A stretch of 64,000 nt of DNA from JANNSO01 sp964485395 (GTDB lineage: Bacteria > Spirochaetota > Spirochaetia > Treponematales > UBA12059): assembly GCA_964485395.1 (NCBI GenBank), contig CAZAJF010000004.1, forward strand, positions 124,001 through 188,000, given 5' to 3'. Under the pieces are notes generated by a model that was not told where the DNA came from, made no database searches, and worked only from the letters and a program-made list of their open reading frames with translations. Made by a program: the position numbers and the translations under genes. Within the stretch, counting starts at the first letter, position 1, and every line of letters starts with the position of its first letter. Shown here piece by piece: positions 1-7,916 of the stretch.

Positions 1-95
1 AAATAACGCGGGCCTTCGTGTTTCGAGGCCGCGTCATGTAAATCGTCCAAGACGCGGGAGACGTCCTCCCGTTCCCGTTCCATGGTTTCTGTCAT
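1..95 (-). CDS. N-terminal fragment of unknown protein
   Basis: Only the first 31 codons are inside the window. The frame opens with ATG at 95-93, after a good ribosome binding site (GAGGTGAT, about 6 bases upstream). The peptide starts MTETMERERED and is strongly charged, with no signal peptide or membrane segment. It begins 20 bases after the rnhB stop on the same strand, so it is probably the next gene in an rnhB operon. The family is not recognisable from this fragment. Confidence 0.6.
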   Translation of the reverse strand, partial: MTETMEREREDVSRVLDDLHDAASKHEGPRY

Positions 96-115
96 AGTTT
101 TATCACCTCGCGTAT

Positions 116-730
116 TCAGGGTTTGGAGTAGTTGAACGACATCCTCTGGATGGGCGACGGTCCCAGGCGCCGGCACGCCTCGCGGTGCGCGGCCGTCGGA
201 TAGCCTTTGTGCCTGGCGTAACCGTACTCGGGATACAGCCAGTCGTAGCGCTCCATCGCGCGGTCGCGGCATACCTTGGCCACGATGGACGCCGCCATGA
301 TGGAAGGTTCCGTCGCGTCTCCCCGGACCACGGCGCGCCTGGCGCAGGGAAGGTCGGGAGTACGGTTGCCGTCCACCAGCACGAGATCGGGCCTCACCGA
401 AAGTCCCTCGAACGCGCGCTGCATGGCCAGCATCGTGGCCCACAGGATATTGAGCTCGTCGATCTCGTCCGGCCACGCCCAGGCCAGCGACCAGGTGGCA
501 TGTTCCACGATGACGGCGTAGGCTTTTTCCCGCGCCTTGGCGGATAAAGCCTTGGAATCCGCGAGCAGGTCCAGAGGAAACCCCGGCGGCAGAATGACGG
601 CGGCGGCGCTCACCGGGCCGGCAAGCGGACCGCGCCCGGCTTCGTCGATTCCGCAGATGACGGGATTGATCCCAGGGGTAAACAAGGCAGCGTCCTGGAC
701 AGTGGACGAACCTGCGGCGATCCTTTTCAT
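116..730 (-). CDS. rnhB: Ribonuclease HII
   Basis: A 204-residue cytoplasmic nuclease that cuts the RNA strand of RNA-DNA hybrids and misincorporated ribonucleotides. The sequence shows the type-2 RNase H landmarks in order: GIDEAGRGPLAGPV with the first catalytic Asp-Glu pair (about residues 27-40), DSK, LVDGN with a catalytic Asp, ASIVAKVCRDR, and HKGYPT near the end. Length is typical of bacterial RNase HII. It is followed 20 bases later by the fragment at the window edge. The ribosome binding site at the ATG is weak, but no better start lies before the first motif. Confidence 0.96.
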   Translation of the reverse strand: MKRIAAGSSTVQDAALFTPGINPVICGIDEAGRGPLAGPVSAAAVILPPGFPLDLLADSKALSAKAREKAYAVIVEHATWSLAWAWPDEIDELNILWATMLAMQRAFEGLSVRPDLVLVDGNRTPDLPCARRAVVRGDATEPSIMAASIVAKVCRDRAMERYDWLYPEYGYARHKGYPTAAHREACRRLGPSPIQRMSFNYSKP

Positions 731-812
731 CCCACGAGTTTATCACGGCGCATCCGGCGTGCACAGTGCGATTCCACTTGCGCCTCCCGGCAGGACGGAC
801 TATTCTTGGACT

Positions 813-1649
813 ATGGATTTGCCTTTTACGAAACTCCGCGTCGCGGGAGACGCATGGATATTATTGGATCTGAGAAATGCCTCCCTGAAGGACGCGAATT
901 TTTCCGCGATCGCCCGCGACCTTTGCCATCGGGTAAAAGGAGCGGGCGCCTCGGGGCTCATCGTGCTGGAACAATCGGCGCAAGAACCTATCGCGCGCGC
1001 ATGGTCCCGCGCCGGCATGATTTCACCGCTGCTCCCCACCGCCGCGCTCTGTACCGCCCGCTGGCTTTTCGATACGGGAAACCTTTCAGGCGACGCCATC
1101 CCCATCCGCACGCTTTCCGGCAAGCAGGAGGTTCTCGTCCTGGATTCCAGGATTTTCAGCCTATGCCTGGGAACCCCGGCTGCGGAAAAAATCAAGCGCA
1201 GCCCAGGGAGCTCCTGGTTTTCCGCCGATGCAAGCCTGCAAAAAAATTTCATCGGAAGCTCAAAAGTACAGCTCAACGGTGTGGAGCGCGACGGATTCTC
1301 CAAGGATCCCACCCAGCATACGATCCTTCTGTGGGATGGACCTTTACCCAAAAAAAAGCTTCATGCCATAGGCGGCAAAGGGGATTCCGCGCAAAAACTG
1401 CTCTATGCGGGTATCATTTCAAGGGGCCAGATGGAAGTCCATGCTCCGGGAAGCGATGCCTTGGCCGCCTGCGGAATAGCGTTGGCAGCCGCGCGATCGG
1501 GGGACTTCTGCGAACAGGAGACCAACTGCTCCACGGACGACGGTTTTATACTGGCGTACGCGGCTGCCGACGATTCCGTTTTTGCGGCGGGAAGCGTGTC
1601 GTATTGCCTGCGCGGAGAGTGGTGGTACCAAGATGAGCCTGCGGACTAG
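813..1649 (+). CDS. DapF-like protein with altered active site
   Basis: A 278-residue protein matching the two-lobed diaminopimelate epimerase layout. The N-terminus (FTKLRVAGDAWILLD) lines up with the epimerase FTKMxGxGNDFVxxD start. LCTARWLFDTG carries Cys80 and LAACGIALAAARSG carries Cys220, the spacing expected for the two epimerase cysteines. However the GN motif reads GD, the NxDGS stretch before the first Cys is absent, and the ERGxGET stretch before the second Cys reads as HAPGSDA. It is therefore a divergent family member, and diaminopimelate epimerase activity is doubtful. Start chosen at ATG 813, the first start clear of the divergent rnhB; a longer open frame upstream runs antisense to rnhB. 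The last 4 bases overlap the convergent GNAT gene. Confidence 0.75.
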   Translation: MDLPFTKLRVAGDAWILLDLRNASLKDANFSAIARDLCHRVKGAGASGLIVLEQSAQEPIARAWSRAGMISPLLPTAALCTARWLFDTGNLSGDAIPIRTLSGKQEVLVLDSRIFSLCLGTPAAEKIKRSPGSSWFSADASLQKNFIGSSKVQLNGVERDGFSKDPTQHTILLWDGPLPKKKLHAIGGKGDSAQKLLYAGIISRGQMEVHAPGSDALAACGIALAAARSGDFCEQETNCSTDDGFILAYAAADDSVFAAGSVSYCLRGEWWYQDEPAD

Positions 1650-2548
1650 CCGAAATAATCCACGCTAAAATCATCCAGAACGGAAAACCCGAGTTTCTCA
1701 TACACGCGTCGGGCCGGAGCATTCGACTTTTTTACGAAGAGGCAGGGACGCTTCCCCGCCTCGAGGATTTTCGATACGAGCGCTCCCACAACGATGGAAG
1801 CGATCCCCAAGCCTCGTTTTTCCGGTTCCACATAAATTCCGCCCAGTTGCTCCCAGGCATAGCCGGTGGCGTTCGTTTGAGCCCGCCCAACGATGTGACC
1901 GCCTAAAACCGCCACGAAAACCCGGTAGCGAGACAAGCTCCGTACCTGCCCGGCCTTGCAGGCGTCATAGTTGAATTGGTGCAAGGGCGTCAATACTTCA
2001 TCCTGGTCGTACGCCATCGCAAGCGGCATCAAGGCCTCCAAATCGGCTGCGCTGGCCTCCCTGATCACAAGTCCCGGCAACGGTTCGGATACGGGGGGCG
2101 GCGCGCCGGATTCCAGGGCCATCATGTCATAAGCGATTCTCAGGGAAGGGTTCCACCCGAAGGCACGCTCCAGCAATGCGACATGTGACGACAAGCCAAT
2201 GGCCGCCTCGGGTTTCCATAGCACGAAAATCGGGGCGGTGCGAAGTTTCTGGAGAAGGGAGTCCAGCATCCTGGGGGCGCTTCCTTCGGATGGAGCTTGC
2301 TGGTCCTCAAAGACCGGCAGCACCGTACCGGTGGAAGTAAACAGAACGACCGAGCGCAACGCGGCGGAGGCCTTATCCACGAGCAGATACAACGCCCCTC
2401 GCCCCAGATGCGGCAGGATAAAAGCTCCGGAGACGGAACGCAGCTTACCCGAGCAGGCGCAAGCCCACGATTCCCGCGGCTCGAGGAATTCACGGATCCG
2501 CCGTTCATCCGTGGGCTTGGCCCGTATCCAGTACAGCCCGCTCGTCAT
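1646..2548 (-). CDS. GNAT-family N-acetyltransferase
   Basis: A 300-residue protein whose C-terminal half (about 160-300) is a GNAT acetyltransferase fold. It shows a VIREASAADLEALMPL opening, the acetyl-CoA loop EKRGLGIAS (Q/RxxGxG/A type) and the C-terminal ARRVYEKLGF motif. The N-terminal 150 residues form a separate domain, possibly another degenerate GNAT lobe. The substrate cannot be told. The ATG overlaps the stop of the upstream hexosaminidase by 4 bases (ATGA), so it is the third gene of a trxB-hexosaminidase-GNAT operon. It ends on 4 bases shared with the convergent DapF-like gene. Confidence 0.88.
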   Translation of the reverse strand: MTSGLYWIRAKPTDERRIREFLEPRESWACACSGKLRSVSGAFILPHLGRGALYLLVDKASAALRSVVLFTSTGTVLPVFEDQQAPSEGSAPRMLDSLLQKLRTAPIFVLWKPEAAIGLSSHVALLERAFGWNPSLRIAYDMMALESGAPPPVSEPLPGLVIREASAADLEALMPLAMAYDQDEVLTPLHQFNYDACKAGQVRSLSRYRVFVAVLGGHIVGRAQTNATGYAWEQLGGIYVEPEKRGLGIASIVVGALVSKILEAGKRPCLFVKKSNAPARRVYEKLGFSVLDDFSVDYFG

Positions 2549-4362
2549 GGCTTGCCCGCCTTCGGATTTTCCAACTTCCGCTCGCCGAGCTTCATTTCGC
2601 CGAGTTTCAGATCGCCGAACGGGAGTTCGCCGACCGCCTCGAAGTCCCCCGAGAGCACGGCGATTCCCGCGATAAAAGATTCACTTGAATAGGAATACAC
2701 CGCCACCGCGTTGCCCTTTGAGGCCAGATCGACGGCGAAAATCGGGCTCAAGACGGATAAAATATAAACTTTCTTCCCGGCGGCCAGGGCAAGGCCGGCA
2801 AATTCGGCAGAAGCGGGATTCGCCACCACCACGAGCACGGAGTCCGCGCTGCGAAGCCTGGCCTTAAAATCCTGCAGCTCGCCTTCAAGGGCCTTCTCCC
2901 CGGGCAGGTATGAAAAACGGAATACCGAAGCCGAAGGCAGGCGCAGCTTGGCCTCGCTAAAAAAGTCGGAAAACTGGCCCGCCACGAGGAGCCGCGGAGA
3001 ATCGCGCATCGGGGGCAAAGAAAAAGCCCCTAGTCGCGTGGCGCTGCGCGAAGCCTGGCTTAAGAAAAACTCCCTGCTTTCCGCGGAGCGCAAAAGAGAA
3101 TCGGGGCTTTTACCCGGTATCACGTTTTTTTTCCCTAAAGGCAACAAATACCTTATTTTAGCCAAGAGGACACGCCGTGCCGATTCGTTGACGCGGTCGC
3201 GAAAAGCCGCGTCCGACGCGCACAGTTGCGCGAGCCTCGTCCAGGCTCGGTCGTCTAGCGCTAGCTCGCGGGACAGCATCAGGATGTCGTTTCCGGCCCG
3301 TATGGCCCGCTCGCAGGTAAAGGACAATCCCGCTGGGCTGTCCGCGCCGCTCATCACGAGGTCGTCGGTAATTACCAGCCCGCGAAACCCCAGTTCCTTA
3401 CGGAGTATTTCCCGAATCATGAGGGAAGACAAGGACGCAGGATCGTTATTGCCCGTAATTTCAGGAAACGAAAGATGGCCGCTCATAATAGCTGGGATGC
3501 CTTCCGCCGCCAGCAGGCGGTAGGGAACCAGCTCGCGTTTCAGCAAGGTTTCCTTGCTTATGCGTATGATAGGAAGAATTCCGTGCGAGTCGAGCTCGGT
3601 ATCCCCGTGACCGGGATAATGCTTGGCCGTAGCCACGACGCCGGCGTCCGCGAGCCCGCGGCTGTATGCGGCCGCCAGCACGGCGGTTTCCATCGGGTCG
3701 TCGGAAAAAGCGCGCGAGCCAATTATGCGGCTGTCCGGCCTCGTGGCAAGGTCTACGGTAGGCGCGAAATTCATGGTTATGCCGAGGGCGGCCAGTTCCA
3801 GGCCTATATAGTACGCGCTTTTATAAGCGTCGGCCGGCCAGGCAGAAGCGCCTATGGCCATATTGCCCGGAGTAATGCTTGTGTTGCCCTTTACATGACG
3901 GATCCATCCGCCCTCCTGGTCCGTGGCGATGAACGGCGGGATTCCCAACGGAGTCCCCTGGGCGTGCATCGCACCAACCGCAGCCGCCACGACGTCGGTA
4001 TCCTCGGCGTTCCACCCGAAAATCTTAACGCCGCCCAAGCCGCGCGTCCGGAGCCAGCCAAGGAGAACGTCGCCGGGCATGGTTCCCTGGTACGCCAGCA
4101 TGAACAGCTGCCCAAGCCTTTCTTCCTGGCTCATGGCGGCGAAGAGAAGCTCCACGGCCTCGGCCTCGGGAACGCCCGCGAGTCCCCAGAAGCCGTTTTT
4201 CCCCAGCGCGGCCTTGGCTTGGGCGGGTGTCTGCGCGGAAACTCCCGGGTTCACGGTAATTGCGCCGGAAGCGGCCGGGCCTACGGCCGGGCGGCCGCAG
4301 GAGGCTTGAGATAGAATTATCACTGCGGCGAACAGCGCCGCGGACTTCCGGTTCGGGATCAT
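2545..4362 (-). CDS. Lipoprotein beta-N-acetylhexosaminidase, GH3 family
   Basis: A 605-residue NagZ-type glycoside hydrolase family 3 enzyme, expected to remove N-acetylglucosamine from peptidoglycan or chitin-type sugars. It opens with a lipoprotein signal (MIPNRKSAALFAAVIIL, then SQASC as lipobox), so it is exported and lipid-anchored, unlike cytosolic NagZ. The GH3 core shows ATDQEGGWI, the NagZ hallmark AKHYPGHGDTELDSHG with its catalytic His-Asp loop, MSGHLSFPE, and ITDDLVMSG with the nucleophile Asp. A C-terminal region of about 200 residues follows and ends in a short pentapeptide repeat. Its ATG overlaps the trxB stop by 4 bases. The exact natural substrate is inference. Confidence 0.9.
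   Translation of the reverse strand: MIPNRKSAALFAAVIILSQASCGRPAVGPAASGAITVNPGVSAQTPAQAKAALGKNGFWGLAGVPEAEAVELLFAAMSQEERLGQLFMLAYQGTMPGDVLLGWLRTRGLGGVKIFGWNAEDTDVVAAAVGAMHAQGTPLGIPPFIATDQEGGWIRHVKGNTSITPGNMAIGASAWPADAYKSAYYIGLELAALGITMNFAPTVDLATRPDSRIIGSRAFSDDPMETAVLAAAYSRGLADAGVVATAKHYPGHGDTELDSHGILPIIRISKETLLKRELVPYRLLAAEGIPAIMSGHLSFPEITGNNDPASLSSLMIREILRKELGFRGLVITDDLVMSGADSPAGLSFTCERAIRAGNDILMLSRELALDDRAWTRLAQLCASDAAFRDRVNESARRVLLAKIRYLLPLGKKNVIPGKSPDSLLRSAESREFFLSQASRSATRLGAFSLPPMRDSPRLLVAGQFSDFFSEAKLRLPSASVFRFSYLPGEKALEGELQDFKARLRSADSVLVVVANPASAEFAGLALAAGKKVYILSVLSPIFAVDLASKGNAVAVYSYSSESFIAGIAVLSGDFEAVGELPFGDLKLGEMKLGERKLENPKAGKP
2576..2635 (-). repeat. Four 15-bp tandem repeats at the end of the GH3 gene
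   Basis: Four head-to-tail 15-base units share the core TCGCCGA (plus-strand view: TTCCGCTCGCCGAGC, TTCATTTCGCCGAGT, TTCAGATCGCCGAAC, GGGAGTTCGCCGACC). In the protein they give degenerate pentapeptides of the form LGE(M/R)K and FGDLK in the last 25 residues. The in-frame period means copy-number change would alter length without breaking the reading frame. Confidence 0.8.
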
Positions 4363-5303
4363 GCCGAAGGGTACGCCTTGCCTTCAAGCTCGTCGATATA
4401 CTGCGCGGCGCAGTGCGCCGCGGTGGCGCCGTCGGACACGGCCGTTATAACCTGGCGAAAGGGAGTCGCGCGCACGTCGCCGGCGGCGAAAAGCCCGGGG
4501 AGGCTCGTCTCCATCCGCTGGTCGGTCACGAGCGAGCCGGTATCGTCGCGGGCGACGGAAGCGGGTACGCAGGAAGTCTGGGGTATCGATCCCACGAAAA
4601 CAAAGACAGCGGAAGTTCTTACGGCCTCGACCGCGCCCGTCTGCAAATTTTTAATAACGGCTTCCTCGACCGACCTTGCGCCGCGAATCTCCTCGAGCGC
4701 GGAATTCCAGACCACGCGTATCTTGGGATTCGCAAGAACCCTGTCCGCGATGGATTTCTGGGCGCGGAACCTGTCCTTGCGGTGCACCATGATGATGCTC
4801 GATGCAAGCTTGGAAAGGAACATGGCCTCGTCGCAGGCCGCGTCGCCGCCGCCCACCACGATCATGTCCTTGCCCTTGAAGAAAGGTCCGTCGCAAGTGG
4901 CGCAGTAGGAAACGCCTCGGCCGGCGAATTCCTCCTCCCCCTTGACGTCCAGGTGCCGATGCTTGGCGCCCGTAGCCACGATGACCGCGTGCGCCTGGAT
5001 ATCGCCGTCGGTGGTCTTGATCAAAAACCCGGCGCCTTCCTTTTGGACTGCGCTTACGCTCGTGGAGCGAAATTGCGCGCCGAACGCCTCGGCCTGCGCC
5101 CGCATGGTCTCAGCCCAGGTGTATCCGTCCACGGCCTGGGGCAAACCCGGATAGTTTTCCAGCTTGTCGATGAGTAAAGCCTGCCCGCCGTGCGACATTT
5201 CCTCCAGCACCAGCGTTTTCAAGTTTGCGCGCGCGCCGTATTGCGCCGCGCCGAGCCCCGCCGCACCCGCTCCCAATATCGCGAGATCGAAAATTTCAGC
5301 CAT
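4359..5303 (-). CDS. trxB: Thioredoxin reductase
   Basis: A 314-residue FAD/NADPH disulfide reductase that keeps thioredoxin reduced. It shows the FAD-binding GAGAAGLGAA near the N-terminus, the redox-active CATC in SYCATCDGPF (about residues 133-136), the NADPH-binding VVGGGDAACDEAMFL, and the late FAD motif GLFAAGDVR. Length matches the low-molecular-weight bacterial type. It is the first gene of a three-gene operon, its stop overlapping the ATG of the hexosaminidase. No thioredoxin gene is adjacent. Divergent from the transglutaminase-like gene across about 110 bases. Confidence 0.95.
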   Translation of the reverse strand: MAEIFDLAILGAGAAGLGAAQYGARANLKTLVLEEMSHGGQALLIDKLENYPGLPQAVDGYTWAETMRAQAEAFGAQFRSTSVSAVQKEGAGFLIKTTDGDIQAHAVIVATGAKHRHLDVKGEEEFAGRGVSYCATCDGPFFKGKDMIVVGGGDAACDEAMFLSKLASSIIMVHRKDRFRAQKSIADRVLANPKIRVVWNSALEEIRGARSVEEAVIKNLQTGAVEAVRTSAVFVFVGSIPQTSCVPASVARDDTGSLVTDQRMETSLPGLFAAGDVRATPFRQVITAVSDGATAAHCAAQYIDELEGKAYPSA

Positions 5304-5341
5304 ATATCCTCCAAATTACCTTAAAAAGCCTGTTCAAAGCC

Positions 5342-5368
5342 TTGCCGTTTCACTAAATTCAATATACT
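5342..5368 (+). promoter_or_regulatory. Possible sigma-70 promoter for the transglutaminase-like gene
   Basis: TTGCCG (5342-5347) and TATACT (5363-5368) resemble -35 and -10 boxes. The spacer is only 15 bases, which is short, so support rests mainly on the -10 box. Confidence 0.35.
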
Positions 5369-5369
5369 T

Positions 5370-5396
5370 GGTAGTGATGCTTTTGTCATTACCACC
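5370..5396. promoter_or_regulatory. Imperfect palindrome after the -10 box
   Basis: GGTAGTGATG (5370-5379) and CATTACCACC (5387-5396) pair over 10 positions with one mismatch and one G-T, around a 7-base centre. It lies between the putative -10 box and the start codon at 5417, so it could be an operator or a leader hairpin. Confidence 0.35.
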
Positions 5397-5416
5397 GACC
5401 TGTGAAAGGACTTTTC

Positions 5417-6757
5417 ATGATACGGCTTTTTCCCCGGCGAACCGCCGGTATCCATAGCTTGCTTCTGGCAATGTTACTGTACGTCGCAGCCTCCCCGCTC
5501 CTGGCTCAAAGCCTCAGGCTCCAGCCTAACCCCGCGATCGCATCGTTCGGCTCCCCGGAAAACCATGAAACGGCCGATCTGCTGGAGGCGGCCCTTTATT
5601 TCTCCTCCAACGCCGCGGCAAATCCCGCATCCAGCGCCACGGATCGCACCGCGCAGACAAGAGATTTCATGCTCATCGCCATGGAAGACGCCCGGATGCT
5701 GATAGATTCCGAGCCGGATGAATATAAGCGCGGCGAAGCGATCCTGGCCCTGTTGCATAGCCGCTTCCTGAGACGCTACTCGGAATACGAAACCACCATC
5801 GACGCAGCCGTGCTCGAAGGCCGCTACAATTGCGTATCCTCGGCCGTATTGTTCCTGCTGCTAGCACGGGAGGCCGGCCTGGATACCCGCGGCGTCTCCA
5901 CAAAGGATCACGCATTTTGCGCCGTTACCCTATCCGGAGGAATCATCGTCGATGTGGAAACAACCAATCCGCAAGGATGGGATCCGGGATCAAAGAAAGA
6001 GTTCCATGACAGTTTCGGTAAGATTACCGGCTACAGCTACGTTCCGCCCAGCAATTATAAGGCGCGCACCGAATTGCAAGGCAGGGAGCTGGTAATCCTC
6101 ATAGCCCGCAACCGCGCAACCATCCTTGAGCGCCTGGGCAAATGGAGTCAGGCCGTTGCGCTGGCGGTGGACGCGTACGCATACTGGCCCTCAGAAGAAT
6201 CGCGCGAGCTCCTCGTTGACCGCATCAACAATTATGTAGCCGACCTGGCCAGACGGGAAGCGTGGGAAGAAGCCCTGCCCATCCTGGAGTCAGCCATAAG
6301 CCTGTACGGAAATCACGCAAAATTGTCAAAGCTGCTCACCACGGCGAAACTCGCCATCCTCGGCGGCATTCTCAAGGAAGGCGACACCGAGCGTTCCCTG
6401 GCTGCGGTACAAAAAGCCGAAGCCGAAGGTTATCTCCAGGCCAAGGACAGAAGCGACATGCTCATGTTCCTCTTCACGAAACAAGCCGAGCTTGCGCGCA
6501 AGACAGGCGGCTGGCTCTCCGCGTGGAGCACCCTTGCCCAATCGGCCTCAAGCTATCCGGACATCGCCGGCCTTGCCAAGGCCGCTGAACTGTCCCGCGT
6601 CAACTGGACCTACGACGTGCACAACAAGTTCGCCAACCTGTTCAACGCCAAGCGCTTCGCCGAGGCTCTCGCGGTCCTCGAGGAGGCGCTCCGCATCCTC
6701 CCCTCCGAAAAGCTGTTCCTCGACGATAAAAAAGCAACCCTCGCCGCGATGCAGTAA
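5417..6757 (+). CDS. Exported transglutaminase-like protein with helical repeats
   Basis: A 446-residue protein with an N-terminal signal peptide (hydrophobic LLLAMLLYVAA, then ending near PLLAQS). Residues about 120-190 look like a transglutaminase/cysteine-protease core: RYNCVSSAVLF with a candidate catalytic Cys, STKDHAFCAV with the His, and IVDVETTN with the Asp. The rest is alpha-helical with TPR-like segments (WSQAVALAVDAYAYWPSEE; RFAEALAVLEEALRILP). The start is ATG 5417 because AAAGGA sits 6 bases before it; the GTG at 5402 overlaps that site. Likely periplasmic. The substrate is unknown; a cell-wall peptide or protein crosslink is a guess. Confidence 0.8.
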   Translation: MIRLFPRRTAGIHSLLLAMLLYVAASPLLAQSLRLQPNPAIASFGSPENHETADLLEAALYFSSNAAANPASSATDRTAQTRDFMLIAMEDARMLIDSEPDEYKRGEAILALLHSRFLRRYSEYETTIDAAVLEGRYNCVSSAVLFLLLAREAGLDTRGVSTKDHAFCAVTLSGGIIVDVETTNPQGWDPGSKKEFHDSFGKITGYSYVPPSNYKARTELQGRELVILIARNRATILERLGKWSQAVALAVDAYAYWPSEESRELLVDRINNYVADLARREAWEEALPILESAISLYGNHAKLSKLLTTAKLAILGGILKEGDTERSLAAVQKAEAEGYLQAKDRSDMLMFLFTKQAELARKTGGWLSAWSTLAQSASSYPDIAGLAKAAELSRVNWTYDVHNKFANLFNAKRFAEALAVLEEALRILPSEKLFLDDKKATLAAMQ

Positions 6758-6837
6758 AAAGGGGAAGCGCCAAAAACAATCCGGCCAACTTCTCGACGCG
6801 TCCAGAAACAATTCCGCGCTGGCCGCTCCCCCTCGCT

Positions 6838-6866
6838 TCAAAGGTCGCGCTTCGCGCGACGCTTTT
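6838..6866. terminator. Rho-independent terminator between convergent genes
   Basis: GTCGCGC (6844-6850) and GCGCGAC (6854-6860) form a 7-bp GC-rich stem with a TTC loop, followed by GCTTTT on the plus strand. A-rich bases on the other side allow weaker use in the opposite direction. The rest of 6758-6973 shows no gene. Confidence 0.6.
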
Positions 6867-6973
6867 CCGCTACCCCCACTTTTGATTTATAAAAAGAATC
6901 CCGCGAAGATTGCCCGCAACGGAAGGTCCGCATGCTTCGCGGAATACTTTCTCGCGTAAGTATTTTCCGTATC

Positions 6974-7675
6974 CTATTTCTTGATACCGGCGATAAACAG
7001 ATCGCACGCGCCGTTTATGGCATCGGGATACAGCTTCATGAGATCTTCCGGTTTATAAATACCGGCTACGATAGGAAAGGAATCCTTGCTTTTTGCGTAA
7101 TAGCTTTTTTGTGAAACTTGCTTTCCTTTTTCGTCTACCATGACCGTATTCAGCGTTACGGCGGCGCATGCTATGCCGTTTTTCGCCACTCCGCTTGACA
7201 TCAACTTCGTAAATTCAAAATAAACGAATATTCCCGTCTTGATACCGAGCGCGGCAGCCAGATCGGCGGCCAAGCCCTTGGATTGAGCCGTAACGTATTT
7301 ATAACCAGGAGCGCAAATCAGTCCGGCAAGCTTCAGCGCGGCGTCTTCTTTTACCTTTTTATAGGCATCTGCCTGCTGGATTATTTCCGGCTTGATAAAA
7401 GCAACGGAATTTACGGCGAGCTTTTCCCGTAAGGTTCCCTCTGCCATGACGAGGAGTCCATTGACATCCTGACCCAAACCTTCGGAAACCTTTTTGTTGA
7501 TTGCATTACCCAGCAAACCCCCGGATTGCTGTTTCTCGCCATACCAGAAAATGATATCGTTGGACGTAAGCCCTATCACGCCTACGGGCGCAAGCTCCCG
7601 CGCAACCTTGCCCGATCCCGTGGATACGCATCCCATCATCGCCACCGCAACCGCAAGTACCAGTAACTTTTTCAT
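6974..7675 (-). CDS. Putative lipoprotein of unknown function
   Basis: A 233-residue exported protein. MKKLLVLAVAVAMMGC is a textbook lipoprotein signal with lipobox Cys, so it is membrane-anchored outside the cytoplasm. The start is ATG 7675, preceded by AAAAGGCGGC; an in-frame TTG at 7693 is less likely. The mature part has a GVIGLTSNDIIFWYGEK opening and no domain I can name. It stands alone, with a palindrome about 50 bases upstream that may regulate it. Confidence 0.75.
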   Translation of the reverse strand: MKKLLVLAVAVAMMGCVSTGSGKVARELAPVGVIGLTSNDIIFWYGEKQQSGGLLGNAINKKVSEGLGQDVNGLLVMAEGTLREKLAVNSVAFIKPEIIQQADAYKKVKEDAALKLAGLICAPGYKYVTAQSKGLAADLAAALGIKTGIFVYFEFTKLMSSGVAKNGIACAAVTLNTVMVDEKGKQVSQKSYYAKSKDSFPIVAGIYKPEDLMKLYPDAINGACDLFIAGIKK

Positions 7676-7719
7676 AAGCCGCCTTTTTACCAATCAAATA
7701 CGATTAGTACTATATATAT

Positions 7720-7736
7720 AACCGGTAACACCGGTT
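7720..7736. promoter_or_regulatory. Perfect 7-bp inverted repeat upstream of the lipoprotein gene
   Basis: AACCGGT (7720-7726), AAC, ACCGGTT (7730-7736). Reading on the minus strand it is followed at once by TATATATATA, a plausible -10 region, 45-60 bases before the lipoprotein ATG. A dimeric repressor site is the natural reading. The rest of 7737-7916 holds no recognisable gene. Confidence 0.45.
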
Positions 7737-7916
7737 TAATTAAATTTCACGATCTACCTCCAACAGCGTTGCAGAAAACCGTTTTTTATTCACCTATACA
7801 ATACTTATGTACCGAAACTGCAGCAAATACTTTTCCTACGTGCCTTAACAGAACGTTTACGGACTGAAGCCGAAAAGAAATATTATTTCTTTATAGACCT
7901 AGCGCAGGCTCTTCTC

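Noticed and set aside
537..812. Extended N-terminus of the DapF-like protein
   Set aside because: The extra codons run antisense to the 5' part of rnhB and do not match the family start, which fits ATG 813.
4260..5177. 305-codon open frame on the plus strand
   Set aside because: Antisense to trxB and the hexosaminidase; no domain or ribosome site.
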